From Breviolum minutum Mf 1.05b.01 (lineage: Eukaryota; Sar; Dinophyceae; Suessiales; Symbiodiniaceae), in assembly GCA_000507305.1 (NCBI GenBank), contig DF239271.1, positions 65,031-129,030 of the forward strand: DNA of 64,000 nt, in the 5' to 3' direction. Every line of letters starts with the position of its first letter. Position 1 is the stretch's first letter. The translations under genes were made by a program, and so were the position numbers. Positions 46,426 to 58,902 of this stretch are shown here, piece by piece. A model generated the notes under the pieces. It was not told where the DNA came from. It made no database searches and saw only the letters and a list, made by a program, of their open reading frames with translations.

Positions 46426-47338
46426 CAAATGGAAATTCTCTTAGCCGTTTTTGCTTGGTGGAGGTCAATTTGTGAGTTTGGAGTGGTAACCCCAACATCT
46501 TTGGTGTGAAGTCGTGACCTGAAACCCTCAAATAGCCGTATCTTTGAAAAGAATGACCTTTTCACGACGCATATCATTTTGCACGTCAGATTGGATCCTG
46601 CCTAAACTGCTTCACAGTGGAGAGTGAAGGTAATTTTGGAGGCGGTGTGTAAAAGTGCGATGCTTGTTTTCCCACTCTTACAGGTCTTTTTGTCTCAGGC
46701 CCTTGAAGGGTATCCATTCGTCAAATTCGTCAAAATTTTCAGGATGTACCGTACTGGATGGATTCTCAACAAATGGCCCTTCGGCTTTCGTCGTTCGAGC
46801 TTGGATTTGCAAAGTTTGCAAGAAAAAAAGGGTGCCAAAACAAATCTTCCTACCAAACGGTGATCATCACCTGCCAAAGGCTGATCAGATCAGATATACC
46901 AGATAGATGGAACCAGAATGTGTTTGAAGAGTCAACATTTCTTTTTTTGTTTGCCACTCTGCAGTTTCTTCCTTCCTGATAATGATTGAGTATCCCTGGA
47001 AGTCCCAAAATGGCCACCATTTTTTTAATGTCAGTTTACGAATTTCACCTTTTTTTTAATTAATAGGTCTATGGTCCAAATGGAAGTTTACCATCCTGGT
47101 TGGTGCTCAACCGTCAGCTTGTTGCAACCCTTTGCATCGGGAAAATGATCATCCAGGCTGCGAAAATGAACCCTCATCACGATACGCACAGCCCAGCCAT
47201 TATTTTCTAGTTGGTGGTTTCAACCCCCTTCAAAAAGATTCGTTAAACTGGATTTTCCCCACATAGAGGCTGAAAAAAAAAACATATATGTAAAACGACC
47301 ACCTAGAGTTGTATAGATACATCCCCCGAAAAACTAAC

Positions 47339-47452
47339 CTTGAAAACCACCCACATCCCCTGGCCACCGTCATCGGTGAGCACAAGGCCACGTTGACGCC
47401 GACCATTGTACCATAGGATAGTACCCAAGCCACGACCCAAGGGAAGCTTCTC
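47339..47452 (-). CDS. Candidate internal exon, 114 bases, possible membrane segment
   Basis: The acceptor gaattcag and the donor TTCAAG/GTTAGT bound a block open in one minus frame. It encodes SFPWVVAWVLSYGTMVGVNV, then ALCSPMTVARGCGW, a hydrophobic stretch. It enters with one base and leaves with two. Unrecognised. Confidence 0.3.
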
Positions 47453-48482
47453 CTGAATTCGTTTTCTTTAAATTTTTTGTGGTGCCATAAATTTATCATG
47501 GGTGCCATGCATGGAACGTTTTTTTTTGAGTATGTTTTTTTGAAAAACATCTGCCAAGATGTGATATACAAAAAAAGGTAGGTAAACCACGTCTTTCTGG
47601 ATGGAATCCGGGGCAGGTTTCTGCGACTCAAAAAATTGGATCTACTACCCCCCCAACCCCGGAATGCCAGCGGTAAATGAAGGTTTGTAAGGGTAAAACT
47701 TAACTAGAAATTTGTAATAATAATGAAGATTCTGGCAGAGGGTCCACGTGTTGCACTATGATTGAAAACGGGAAAAAAAGTGACTGTTACTGGGTGCGGG
47801 GGTAGATCCAACCATGAATACACCACACATCATACAGTTCAGCAACCTCAGCCCAAAAGTGAAAATTCACCGGACGAAAGGACGAAAATGGGAAGATGGG
47901 TGATCCAATGGGGTTCTTTGTGACTTCAAGAACGAACGTCATGATTCTATTATGAACCAAGCCAAAGCAAATGCCAAGATTCTTTTTTCTTGGGAGGGAA
48001 ATCACTGAAAAGAATATACCATTCCCATCAAGTTTGATCCCTCCATATATTTCGTCATCAATGATCTGAAGTTCTGTCCAAGATATATCTCCTTCAACAT
48101 AGCAATGAAAAATAACCACCATCTAAAATAACAAACTGCCACCTCCAACACGCCCTTCAGCATTCATCTAGCTGATCAAAAGTGTTTCCCTACTCACGGT
48201 TTCCCACCCCAACTGCTGTAAACGGATTTATATCCCGGCGGCATACCCTAGAACAACTACTGCCTCGACTTCGACCCCAGCGCTCCTCCCCATTTTCCAG
48301 CTCTAAAAGTTCGGTCGACCGTGGGCGCTTCATGGCGAACCAACGCCATGGAGGGGGGGGGAGTTTGAAACGGAGGGATTCGACGATTCAACTTTTTCGG
48401 ATCCTTGGAGGTTTTTACGGATGATTCTTGGGAACCCTTTCTATGGATACATATTCACCAGCGGTTGGATTTTGGCACCTTA
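47453..48482. other. No confident gene
   Basis: The minus frame at 47787-48122 (111 codons) and the plus frame at 48182-48424 overlap nothing recognisable. A CG-containing patch at 48225-48350 is open on the plus strand without clear boundaries. Confidence 0.3.
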
Positions 48483-48575
48483 TCTAGTTGGTGGTTGAAC
48501 CGCGCATTTGAAAAATATTAGTCAATTGGGATCATTTCCCCAAGGAAGGGTGAACATAAAAAATGTTTGAAACTA
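48483..48575. repeat. Foldback element, family 2
   Basis: Contains tctagttggtggttgaacc, then ttgaaaaatattagtcaa, tgggatcatttccccaa and aaaaaatgtttgaaac. Confidence 0.75.
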
Positions 48576-48985
48576 GTTATCTTGGATTCGAACAGGATAA
48601 TGATTTGTGGATGAGGTGATGCGATTTTTCAAAAATCTTGGCTGCCCTTGTGCTCAACTCTTGAATATACCTCCCAAACTGGATTCAGCCTAAGAACATT
48701 TTGTGTGTTTTCGCTCTTTTTTTTTTTTTGGGCGGGGAATTTTTGACAGCTTTTCACCAAATGAGGGGGGGGGAAGATCATTGATCATAGGAGGTAAGTT
48801 GACCAAATCTACGACAAATTCATGTATGTTACATTTGTCATACAACTTTCAATTTGGTGCACGTGTTTTCGTGTTTTGAGCTGCGTGTCCAGATTATCAG
48901 CTGTCATCCAAAGAACAACAACTCGCCAACACAAACAGCTGCTTCACGTTGCAACATTACTTCCCTGACTCGCAGGTATTTTTTC

Positions 48986-49023
<38 letters not shown>
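48986..49023. repeat. (TTG)n microsatellite
   Basis: About 12 uninterrupted TTG units, the same motif as the long array at 43617-44092. Confidence 0.95.
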
Positions 49024-51917
49024 CTATTTCTAGTTGTTTCGGAGGGTAGGTGAATATCCTTTAAATCCACCTTGACGCTACATGTTGCGGTGAAGCTTGA
49101 TGCTTGATGCTTCTTCCCTCAACTTCGTCTCTGACAATGGCAGGGTGGATGTTTTTTCCCCAACCCAGTGAGGCTGATTTGAAGGTTTAGGTTGGGATCA
49201 CCGGTCACCTCAAAATGTCATCAAAAATTGAATAGGACCTTACCAACGGACCCCTAAGTAAGTTGCTAGAGTTATTCGATACTCAGGTTAAGGGGTCCGT
49301 TCAGTGGGTCCTGTTGGAAATTTCTTGGAAAAATGTCATCTAATTCTGGTGTTTTTTTTTTCAGTTTCGCATGCTAGGTGTTAAAGGGCGCCGATGAGTT
49401 CAATGGCAGAAACCGAGATTTTGAAGGTGAACTTCCTTGGCATTTTTTGGCATCCTGGGCGTACAATCGATGAAGATACCCCCCACCAGCCCCCCCCAAA
49501 AAAAACCTCTGGGAAACAACCCGTTCTTTCTTATGGATTTTTACAAGTAACATGTGCCAAAATCAGAAACCCGGCTGGTATTTCCAAATCGCTCCCTGTT
49601 ATGAAGAGGTTTATATACCCTCAGTTCCGTTCATCGCTACACCCTATCGAACACTTGGTGTAACATCTTGGAGGTCCAAAAATGGACCATGAAAGCAGGG
49701 AGAGTAACGCGAAAGATACTCGGCATACTCTTGTGGATTCGCTTTAAGGTCATTTTTGGGGAAAAACAGAATCTTAGTTTTACTATGATTTGATCCAACT
49801 CCAATGCAGTGAGTTTAAAAAAAAAACGACTTAAATTCCCCTAGTTGGTGATTTTTTCCCACCAAAAATCTTTGTCACATTGACACTTATAAAGTATGGT
49901 GTTTCTTGGGGTGGGTGGACAAAAACTCCCCGTTTTAAAAACTCACCGTTTTCCGAAAACCATTGGGCTCTGAAGTTCCCCTTCCCGGATAGTGAGTGAA
50001 ACCACCAGTGGTCATCTGAGCACTCGCACATCTGCAGAGAGCACCAAGAGCAGCACCTGCGTGGGGGGTTTGGAATGGCAGTTGGATATGCCGATATGCC
50101 ACACTCCCTAAACCTAACACATCCACTTTGCTGCCCTATGAAAAACATGTTGGAAAACTGGAAAAGTTGGCCTTTCCTTTTCAAGGGGGAGTTAGTTCAC
50201 TCCACTGTTCGTTTTTGGGAGAACCTCAACTTGTACCACTTTCCTAAGATGTGCTGATTGAAAGAAACCTGTGCTCATGGCAGCTCCATTCATCGCTGCC
50301 GGCTACCGGCTTCAGGCACCACCTACTTTTGCCAGTGGAGGTGGGCAAATAGATTCTCTCTTCCCTTAAAGAGGTTTTACAAGTCCTGCACTATTTGTGA
50401 TTTACAAAAACCTATGGTAAATAATGAGATAATCTATGATGAAGTAGTATCCCCAAGTGTTTGGAAGGATTGTACCGCACAATACGACTGTTGCTGGCTT
50501 CAATGAAGATCATCCCATCTCAGGGAGGCAAGATTGCGCCGATGGCATTCTATTCATATCCACATATTACACAAAATGCATAAGCAATATGCTACAAAGG
50601 AAATCGAAAAAAAAACATGCAACAATGACCTGCTGCTTTTTTCAACGGAAAATTTCAACAAACAACAAAAACTAATCCCCAAAGGATCTCAGTCGCATTC
50701 TTCGGATTTCACGATGCGCAGGAATCAAGGTTTTTTTCGCCCAAGCATTTCGCCCAAACTTGCGCCACGCCGCCACGCCATCTTTTTTTCTGCGGACGAA
50801 TCTCGGACGGGCCGTCAGGGAAGACATTCCTGCAGGGTGTCATCTGGAGACGAAAATGGCATTGTGGAAACACAGCATGGCTGTTTATCTAGGCGTTTTT
50901 TTACTCATATTGAAAGGGAACAACAAAAAATGCAAGGGTACAGCCTTTTCCCCTGGGTTGTTTGGTTGATATAGGGTCTGAAAATTTCTGTTTCAGTGAA
51001 TATTTGGGATTATATGTTTCATTCTTGCCATTCTTTCAGATCCTGTCAGATCCACTAGTGAGGGTCCCTTCCTGGCTCATGCAACAAATACTTTGTTCAA
51101 TGGCGCGTGACAACCGGCAAACCGTCAAACTGTCGGTAGTATCGGTAGTAGAATCTTCCACCTACAACCCCCCCCAAAAAATCAAGAGGGTTTGTTATAC
51201 TGTTGATGGAAGAAATCCCAAACAACCACCTGACACGCATGAAACCTTGCAAATACTGGGGATATTTACCATATCAACTGGTGCAATCATTTTTTCCATC
51301 AACAATATGTCCCTGGTTTCACACCACAACAAGTGTATGAAAAAACCATCATTTCAAGCCTTCAAAGGCGGTCTTTACAACCCACCCAGGAAGGGACATG
51401 AACTTCGCAAACCCTCAAATTATGACTTTTTTTTGCTTTTTTCAACAGTTGACCCCCGAGTAAATTCTCGAGTTGGGGAAAAAATTCAAGGTGCGAACGT
51501 TTCAAGGAGTTCGGGTTGTTGAAACTCTACCGTTTGTTTTCTGAAAAATTCCACCGTTTTTGGCCAGGAAATTCTCTCTGTGCCAATTCTTTGTGACCTC
51601 CAACGATTGGGGGATCGAGTTGGGTCGCGGCGGCTGAATCACCGCCGTGAGGTGAATTTTCCTGTCATCAGTCCCTACCTCAAAAACATCAACTGACATC
51701 AAAATCCCTGGAAGTCCCTGCAAGTTTATCATTCTTCATATAAATTGGTTTCTGAGTTTCATGGGTTTACTTCCTAAAGCCCAAAAGGAAGTCAACCACC
51801 TTTTTCGTGACAAAGGGTGGTAATCGCAACGACTTCCAGGGAAATACTGCACCCAACGGGTTGGTTTATGATTGGCCCTCAGATTGGAGATCCTTTTGAG
51901 TGTGAATTTACAAGTTA
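49024..51917. other. No confident gene
   Basis: The 186-codon plus frame at 50962-51522 is the longest here. Its composition is mixed and it contains a 'tactgttgatgg' phrase shared with the foldback at 55635, so it is probably non-coding. Confidence 0.3.
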
Positions 51918-52036
51918 CAAGATGGGGCCCCCTTACTTCTATACGTGGATTTATCCCTAGTTATACCCATTTACAACCATGGTTAAATATGGCTTGCTGG
52001 GGTTAAAGCTACCTTATAACTAGGGGGCCCCTTCTT
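51918..52036. repeat. Foldback repeat with GGGGCCCCC arms
   Basis: The left arm is caagatggggccccctta. The right arm is taactagggggccccttcttg, whose reverse complement begins caagaaggggcccccta. The core has ccctagttatacccatttac and ctggggttaaagc. Relatives are at 56058-56186 and, in part, 45177-45270. Confidence 0.7.
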
Positions 52037-52208
52037 GTATCTACATCACAAACACGGCCCTCCACCCTTTTCACATTCGGTGTCTCCTCGAGCCAATATT
52101 CTTCAATCTCCGACACCGAAAAAGCACCACGATACTTGCGACACAACTCGTCGAAACCTGGGTGGCAAGCAACGGACCGTGTGTTTTTCTTCGGCGGATT
52201 TTTTCCAG

Positions 52209-52313
52209 GTACCCCCCCCGAAAACTAACATTCCCCTAAAAAACGACTATTTCAGTAGGGAATGCATCTTCCAACCATTGATTTTCAGGGGACATGTTAG
52301 TTTTCAGGGGAAT
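52209..52313. repeat. Foldback element, family 1
   Basis: The arms are taccccccccgaaaactaac and attcccctaaa, against attttcaggggacatgttag and ttttcagggg. The core is gcatcttccaaccattg, as in the copy at 40851. Confidence 0.8.
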
Positions 52314-55300
52314 GTATTTCTGGGAACTAACATATGCCACTTTTAAAGGCACCTGTGAGCCGATGATCTTTCCTTTTCCCCAGGTGGAAGATGTCAGTTC
52401 CCTGGAAGGTGTATATTTCTGGGGCCCTGAAAACATCCGTGTCAAATCGAGTCGGTCTTTTTATGAGAAAATTTCTACCTGGAAAACACTGTTTTTTTGT
52501 GTCAATTTCCATCAACTTTACCCCCTAAAACCCAGCCATCCAGTTGCCTAAAAAATAGTACGAATTCCTATGGTTTTCCGGGTAGCTAGCCCATGATCCC
52601 CCTAAAAAACTGGGAGGCAAATTTATTGGGGTAAGGTTTGAGGTGTATCAACAATGACATCAATGACTGGAATCAAACAGCCATTACAAAAAGGTGGGAT
52701 TCCAATGGGAATCCAATGGAAGTATTCTTCCTCAACAAAAACCGTGAACGTTTCCCCTGCAAAAACAAGCTTGGACAAGGGTTGGGTTCCAGGGGTGACA
52801 TGAACCTGGCAATCCTTTGTGACCTCTTTGGGATGGTTGGATGAACCTTTCAAGGGTTAAGTGGTGACCGACCTCCAACGATGGGGGGATACAGGGGGGT
52901 CACTTTGAATCTGGATTTTTTTCAAACAAACTGGTGGTGCCAACACATGCCGGCAAATAGGAGTACAATGGGATCACTTTCCCCATTGTAAGTCACCATT
53001 GGGAATCTTCCCCAAACATTTTCGGGTTCAAAAAAGTCAGCCACTTTGTCAAACCACCCAACCTAGCATCAAATTTGTTGCAAAGCCTCTATGTTTTCAT
53101 CTACCACCATTTTCTTTATAATGCCACTGGGTCGTCCCCCGAAACGTCTGCAGCCAAAGAAACTGTAGACTTTCCCATCATCTGGATCTTTCCGTCTTTC
53201 AGACTCAGGTTTTTTCGAAGGGCCTGGCAAAGGCAGAGGTCACTGGGGTGGCAGACGGGAAGTGGTCATTTTGTTTCCTAATAGGAAAGATACACTGGGA
53301 GTCTGTCTAACAATGGTCTTTTCTGAAGAGGCACTTTTTCACTAAGGATTTATAATCAATAAGTCTGTGGGACTTTCTTTTCCTATGGCCTTTGACTTGT
53401 GGTTTAAACGTTAGGGTGCTCCCCCCTCTTAACCACCAGGATTGCTACATTTTTAGGGGATCCCAAGTTAAAAGCACTGGCCAACTGGCCAGGGGTATGC
53501 CGAAATACCTCACTTAGTGTGTCGACCGTCAACTTTTGCCGTGGCTCTAAAATTTCCGTGGCGACAGAAATTCAGAGATTGCGGAGATGTGTGGGATATG
53601 ATTTCGGTCAAGGATCAGCTACATGTGACATGCGTTTCTTTTCCTTCTACAAGCAAAAATCATCTACGAGATGAGAAGACTTCGTGCTAATCCATCCCAC
53701 AAGGTGTGATTTTTGTACGAACAAAAACAGCTACCAACACAAATTCCATCCCGAATTATATTGCTTGGCTTGAATGAAGGACTTTCTTCTTGAAAATCGA
53801 CGAGCTTTCATCTTCTCTATTAGAGAAATTGGTACTATTTCATCCCTACTAATATACTTCAACAAACCAGTTCTTTTTGTGCACTTCACAAAACTCAGGT
53901 CAGGTGGGGAAGAATCCTTCATAATATGAATTTGCTAGTCTCATGAAACCTCGAGTTTTTCAAATGGACCCAAGCCTTAGAGAGTCCGCAAGTCAATGAT
54001 GACTGGAGTAAACAGGAAAAAATACCAACCATGGCAGGGGAGTTTTGGGAGTTTTCGTGCAGCTGCGATTGGAAAGGTTTGAAGTTGGTAGTATTTTTTT
54101 TGTCATCTGAGCAACGGGCAACAAAACCCTTGGCTGTGACATTCCACGTTACGTTGACGACTGGACCTTCATAAGGGCTGATTCTGATCGCGAAAAAAAA
54201 CTGGGAAGTATAATCACCTAATACACTCCAACCAGCCGGGTTTTATTTAGGGGTTTTGATCATGTGGAAAAATATTCAAAAAACCGTACCATTTTTTGCA
54301 TCGGAAAAGGTTTCTTCAACAAAATTACCTGTACAAGTTCTATCCATTTATTAAAAACACCGTCAATGAGAGTCATCTTCCTTGTTTCAGGTGAAAAAAA
54401 AACACATTCCAAAAACCACTTCCATTTCTTCGAAAAAATCCGGGAATTTTTCATCCCTTGGTTTGGGCCTGAAGGAAGTGGGACCACTTTACAGTCCTCT
54501 CGCCAAAACCGGTCACGGCAGCAGATGTAAGCGGTACAGTGTACGGTGGTAGCAGGATGGATGAGGAGTCTGGGGAAGATGGTTCTTCCAGTTTCATCGG
54601 AAAAAAGTGGATTTTCAACAAAACCACCGGGACTAATCGACCAACAAATTCCAACTTAACTCAAGATAAGCTTGCGAAAAAACAGGTGTTTCGTTTTGCT
54701 CTAGTATTTACACCCCTGACAAATAACCCAAATTCAGGAAGGTTTGGTTTAAATAACTTTCGGTTTCATGTCCAGGTGATTTTCAGATGATCCAGCCGTT
54801 AATTTTGTGAAATTTACCTATTTGACAAGGGTTTTTCAGATTTTCCAGGCAACAGGGTGTACCTATTTACCTCAATCCCCATAGACAAAATGGGCGAATC
54901 TCGTTGGAATGGTTGGTTTTTGAACCACAAAAATCTTGAGAAACACATATAGCAAGTCAAATTGGGAATGTTCATTTTTCTCCAAAACTTTGTGAATATT
55001 TAGCGTGATTTTTTTTGCATCGCCAAGGTCGTCTGGACAATATCAACTTGACAAAACAATATCATTCGAATGATTCTCTGAATCCAGCAATCATCAGCAG
55101 TATCTACCACTCCTTTACTTTCTTTATGTTTGTACAAGTTTACACATGGCAAAAAAGATACCATAATCCTGCTTTCCTTATTTCTTTTACTTCTCATACA
55201 CTCCCTGAAACCCTGAAACTAACAGCCATCGGCCCTTGAAAATGGATGGTTTGGAAGATGACTTCACCCTGGAATCATCTCCGGAAGGTCACGTGCGAAA

Positions 55301-55500
55301 GCACCATCCACCCCAAAATTAACAGAGGCATTTTTGGTCATCCAAAGTAGGGCAAGACATAGGCTAAAGGAAAGCACTTTTTTAGTGAGTTACATTAAAA
55401 AACACCCGCCAAAGTGAAAGGGGGCTGGCTGTTCAGCGTATTTTCCGGGACAAAAAAACCAAAGATTTGCCAAGCAAAAAAGTCAGAAATCACAGGAAGT
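52314..55500. other. No confident gene
   Basis: AT-leaning sequence with weak family-1 and family-2 fragments (about 52975-53040 and 55196-55262). The open stretches at 52294-52551 and 54264-54530 show no motif. Confidence 0.35.
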
Positions 55501-55635
55501 TTTGCCAGGTATAAGACAAATAGTGACTGGTTGGTGGTTGAACCAACCCATCTGAAAAAAATGCTCGTCAAATTGGATCATTTCCCCCAATTTCGGGATG
55601 AAAATAAAAAATGTTTGCCAGGTATAAGACAAATA
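55501..55635. repeat. Family 2 copy between 22-base direct repeats
   Basis: Two identical 22-base segments, at 55501-55522 and 55614-55635, begin tttgccaggtataagacaaa and flank a family-2 body (ttggtggttgaaccaaccca through aaataaaaaatg). They could be an insertion-generated duplication or a local copy event. Confidence 0.7.
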
Positions 55636-55737
55636 CTGTTGATGGCTAAAATCCTGCACCAGCTGATAGGTAGCTTATCCCATTATTTACATGGTTTTAT
55701 ACATCCCAGGTGGTGCAGGATTTCCTCCATCAACAGT
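55635..55737. repeat. Foldback with 26-base arms
   Basis: The left arm is actgttgatggctaaaatcc then tgcacc. The right arm is ggtgcaggatttcctccatc then aacagt. They are complementary except for about 3 bases. The core is about 50 bases. The arm phrase 'ctgttgatgg' also occurs near 51201. Confidence 0.8.
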
Positions 55738-56057
55738 AGTAATCACTTTGGCCATAAACATCTCGACTGGAAACCCATGACACCTGGTGATGTCCTTGTT
55801 CCAGTACTCCAACACCTCCGCCTCCGAAAACATCCCCTGGTACCGCGCCCTGGTCCCGATCATTGAACGGCCCGGGGAAGAAAAACCAACCTACCTAACC
55901 TACCTCCCGGTTGGATTTCGGGTTACATCATAGAAATTCAAGGTGTTTTTTCTTGGAAAGGTTGCAAACAATTTAGAAGTGAACAAACAACAAAACATCG
56001 CTCACAAAAATCAAAGAGTTGCAAGTTGCAAATCATTTTGGCAACCAACAGCCCTAC

Positions 56058-56186
56058 AAAGTGGGCCCCGAGCCCACCTACAAGTAGGGCTAACTTAGTT
56101 ATAGCTTCATTTATACGGGTTATAACCCCAGTTGCCCATTTATAGGGGTTATAACTCAATTTACAACTGGTAAACGCCCATCTTGT
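56058..56186. repeat. Dispersed repeat with gggttataac words
   Basis: Contains gtgggccccgagcccac, acgggttataaccccag and taggggttataactcaa, then cgcccatcttg. It resembles the 51918 and 45177 patches. Confidence 0.6.
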
Positions 56187-56313
56187 ATTGACTCACTGCT
56201 TCTCAAGGTGCCCAACATGACGGGGGCCCCACCCCGATCCTCACTGATGCCTTTTGCCAGGCAAGAGTTTCATCCATGCTTTTTTTTTGGGGCAAGCCAA
56301 CCAAAAGAGAAAT

Positions 56314-56413
56314 CTAGGATTGGTTGGCGGTTTCCCATCTGAAAAATATTAGTCAAAATGGGAATCTTCCCCAAATAGGGATGAAAATAAAAATGTTTGA
56401 AACCACCACCTAG
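56314..56413. repeat. Foldback element, family 2, clear ends
   Basis: It starts ctaggattggttggcggttt and ends aatgtttgaaaccaccacct, then ag, so the termini are inverted. The internal ctgaaaaatattagtcaaaa is typical. Confidence 0.8.
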
Positions 56414-56616
56414 AGGAGTTTTTTTTTGCCAACAAGGATCCTAGGTGGTAAATTCGTTCATTAATTCTCTTATTTATATAAACCACATATCCCTGGAAGT
56501 CAAGTCGACCATTAAAAGTATAGTCCCTTGAAATTGTTGATGAATCTAAACCCTTACTAAAACCAAAATCTTTCCAGAAATATCATTCGAAGAGTAGTCG
56601 GCAAAAGGACTTCCAA

Positions 56617-56640
56617 GGCATATATATATATATATATATC
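56617..56640. repeat. (TA)n microsatellite
   Basis: About eleven uninterrupted TA units after ggca and before cgat. Confidence 0.95.
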
Positions 56641-58242
56641 GATACGTGAGAGAATATTCGGCCCAGGGTGGTGAGAACAGGTCGTGGATGGCAACACTAG
56701 TTCCAAGTTAAACAAGCAAGCCGCCATCCTTGCAAGTCCTTTAGCGACCTATTTTTTGAATGGTCCAAAACCAAAAAAAAACATTTGTTTTTGAGTAAGG
56801 GTTCATTCATTTCATCAACAATTCGAGGGGACTAACTATTCTTTTAATGGTCGACTTGACTCCCAGGGTCATGATAAACCAATTCAATACTATTTTTTGC
56901 CCATTTTGTGTAGCAAGAGGCGTACATGTCAAATATTTTTGGGTTCAAAAAACTTCCCAATACTGTCTTTGGCAAATCCAAAAAATCAACCCATCCAACA
57001 AAATAAATCAACAGAATTCCTCCAAAATTACAACTCCCTCTAATTGGGGATAAACTCATCCCACCGTTGATCAGAAATCCTTATAATGGATACATAAACC
57101 CCTACTATTGGGTTGACAAGACCATCCCCTCCAAAAAATTCCTCCCAAAATTTCCCCACCGCCCTTCGAACACCTCAATTCCTCCCAGCTGTAACTCTTG
57201 TTGTCGTCTGGATCCACACGTCGCTCCGAGTTTTCGTTGGAGCGACGCCTTTCACGGCGTAAGAAAAATCCGGGACCGGAGTGGATTCCTTGAGTGTTTT
57301 TTGTTTTAACTTCTCAACCTTTTGAAGGTGTTTGGAGACCACCACCTTTTCGGTTGTGTTTGTTGTTTTTTGTGGGAGAAAAACATGGAATGTCTCTTTT
57401 CATGGTGAATTATCCTGAATCAATCCGTTACAGAAAAAAAACGGTCGTCGCATGAAATCACCAACCAAAAAAAATCCATTTTCCCAGGTTCCCTAGGAAT
57501 CGGACATCCCCACAAAAAAACAACTTCCAACCCAAAATGATGCTAATGATGTGCCTTTATGATCGAAACCTATGGGGATTCGCCATTGAAGTCGAGCGCT
57601 CCCTCTTGAAACGGCGTTTTAGATTAGATGGATGTTTCCGAAAATAATGGTAACCCCAAATCATCCATTTTAATAGGGTTTTCCATTATAAACCATCCAT
57701 TTTGGGGTACCCCTATTTTTGGAAACACCCAGATGCCCTCAGGGCTCCAGAAATGGCTCTCCTCGCCTCCTTCTGGCTGCCTCTCGTTTGGCATGAAGCG
57801 CTTCCTCTTCTTGACGCCTGGCAAGATTCTTGGGTTGGTTGGTTTCACTCTTCATAGTAATGATGCCATCTGAAGGGACCCAAATTTTGAAGCCTAAAAA
57901 ATGAATCTGGAGAAATTTCATCATTCACCAATGGGATGCAATGTTGAAATAAAGGTTGTTTCCATACAATTCACTAGCTTTTAAGGGACGTCAGCATGTG
58001 GCAAACAGTAGTATTTTCATCCTTCATTGGCAGGAAAGATGCGGCTTATATACCTTGGTTTGTTTCCTTTTTGCTACCTACCACCCTGAAAACCAGAACC
58101 CAACCAAGTCCGGCAAGAAATGAGGAGCGTTTGGGACGTGGAGAAAACACTCCACTCAGAAATGTCCAGTCGACATGCGTGTCTCAGCGGCGCAACATGG
58201 TAGTTGTAGTAATGCCGGAACTCACCACAACTCACTAATTAC
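56641..58242. other. No confident gene
   Basis: A foldback-like pair, aaataatggtaaccccaaat and ccattttggggtacccctat, near 57640-57720 (family unclear) is the main structure. A minus-strand patch at about 57735-57830 is Arg/Glu-rich (RRQEEEALHAKREAARRRRG) and helix-like. It could be an exon, but I see no paired boundaries. Confidence 0.3.
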
Positions 58243-58335
58243 TATCTTGGATTCGCGAATCTTCGATGCTTGGAAAAAGTTCCAAACATATTCTCCCCGA
58301 ATCGTGGTGAAAGAGGGTGATGAATCCCATGGATA
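58243..58335. repeat. Dispersed repeat, family 3
   Basis: Contains ttggattcgcgaatcttcga, gcttggaaaaagttccaaac and tgatgaatcccatggata, matching 32458 and 43284. Confidence 0.75.
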
Positions 58336-58584
58336 CAAAGCAACAAAAAAAACAAATAAACAAATGCAAGCTATATAGTTACCAATTTCATTTGTGGCAC
58401 CTAAATGTGAAAAAATCATGTAGAATCTCCATCCTGTTATTTGTAGAAATTCGAGTTGAGGAAATATTCATCTTTTTTGTATATTTGTGTGAAACTCAGT
58501 TGAGGGATGTAGCTTTTTGTATCGACAAAGGGAAATCCTTCATCCACAAATCTCAGGTCACTTTGGATACACGAACATCTGTGT

Positions 58585-58677
58585 CTAGTTGGTGGCTGAG
58601 CCGCCACCCATCTGAAGAAATATCACGTTGAATTTGGATCATTTCCCCAAGTACAAGAAATTTTTTGAACCACCAGG
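58585..58677. repeat. Foldback element, family 2
   Basis: Starts ctagttggtggctgagccgc, contains ttggatcatttccccaagta, and ends tttgaaccaccaggtg. Confidence 0.7.
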
Positions 58678-58811
58678 TGTTTATTTACCTCCATGTGGAA
58701 GAACATCATACACTTCCCCGTAAAATAACCCATCAGTTAGCTATCTTTTGCCAATGAGGTTTTTGGTAGGGAAAGATCTTGGACCGAGCGTATGACGATG
58801 TTGGAAAAACA

Positions 58812-58902
58812 TAGGATCCTATGGGGCTTTTGCACATTTACCCACATGAATGGTTGATGGTAGAGAAGTAGGTAAATATACCAGTTTCATGGATCCTATG
58901 GC
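58812..58902. repeat. Foldback element with ATAGGATCC ends
   Basis: It starts ataggatcctatgggg and ends catggatcctatgg. Its core contains atgaatggttgatggt and aggtaaatatacca. Related to 25889-25980. Confidence 0.65.

Noticed and set aside
50962-51522. 186-codon plus-strand frame
   Set aside because: It contains a phrase shared with a foldback repeat and shows no domain or splice boundaries.
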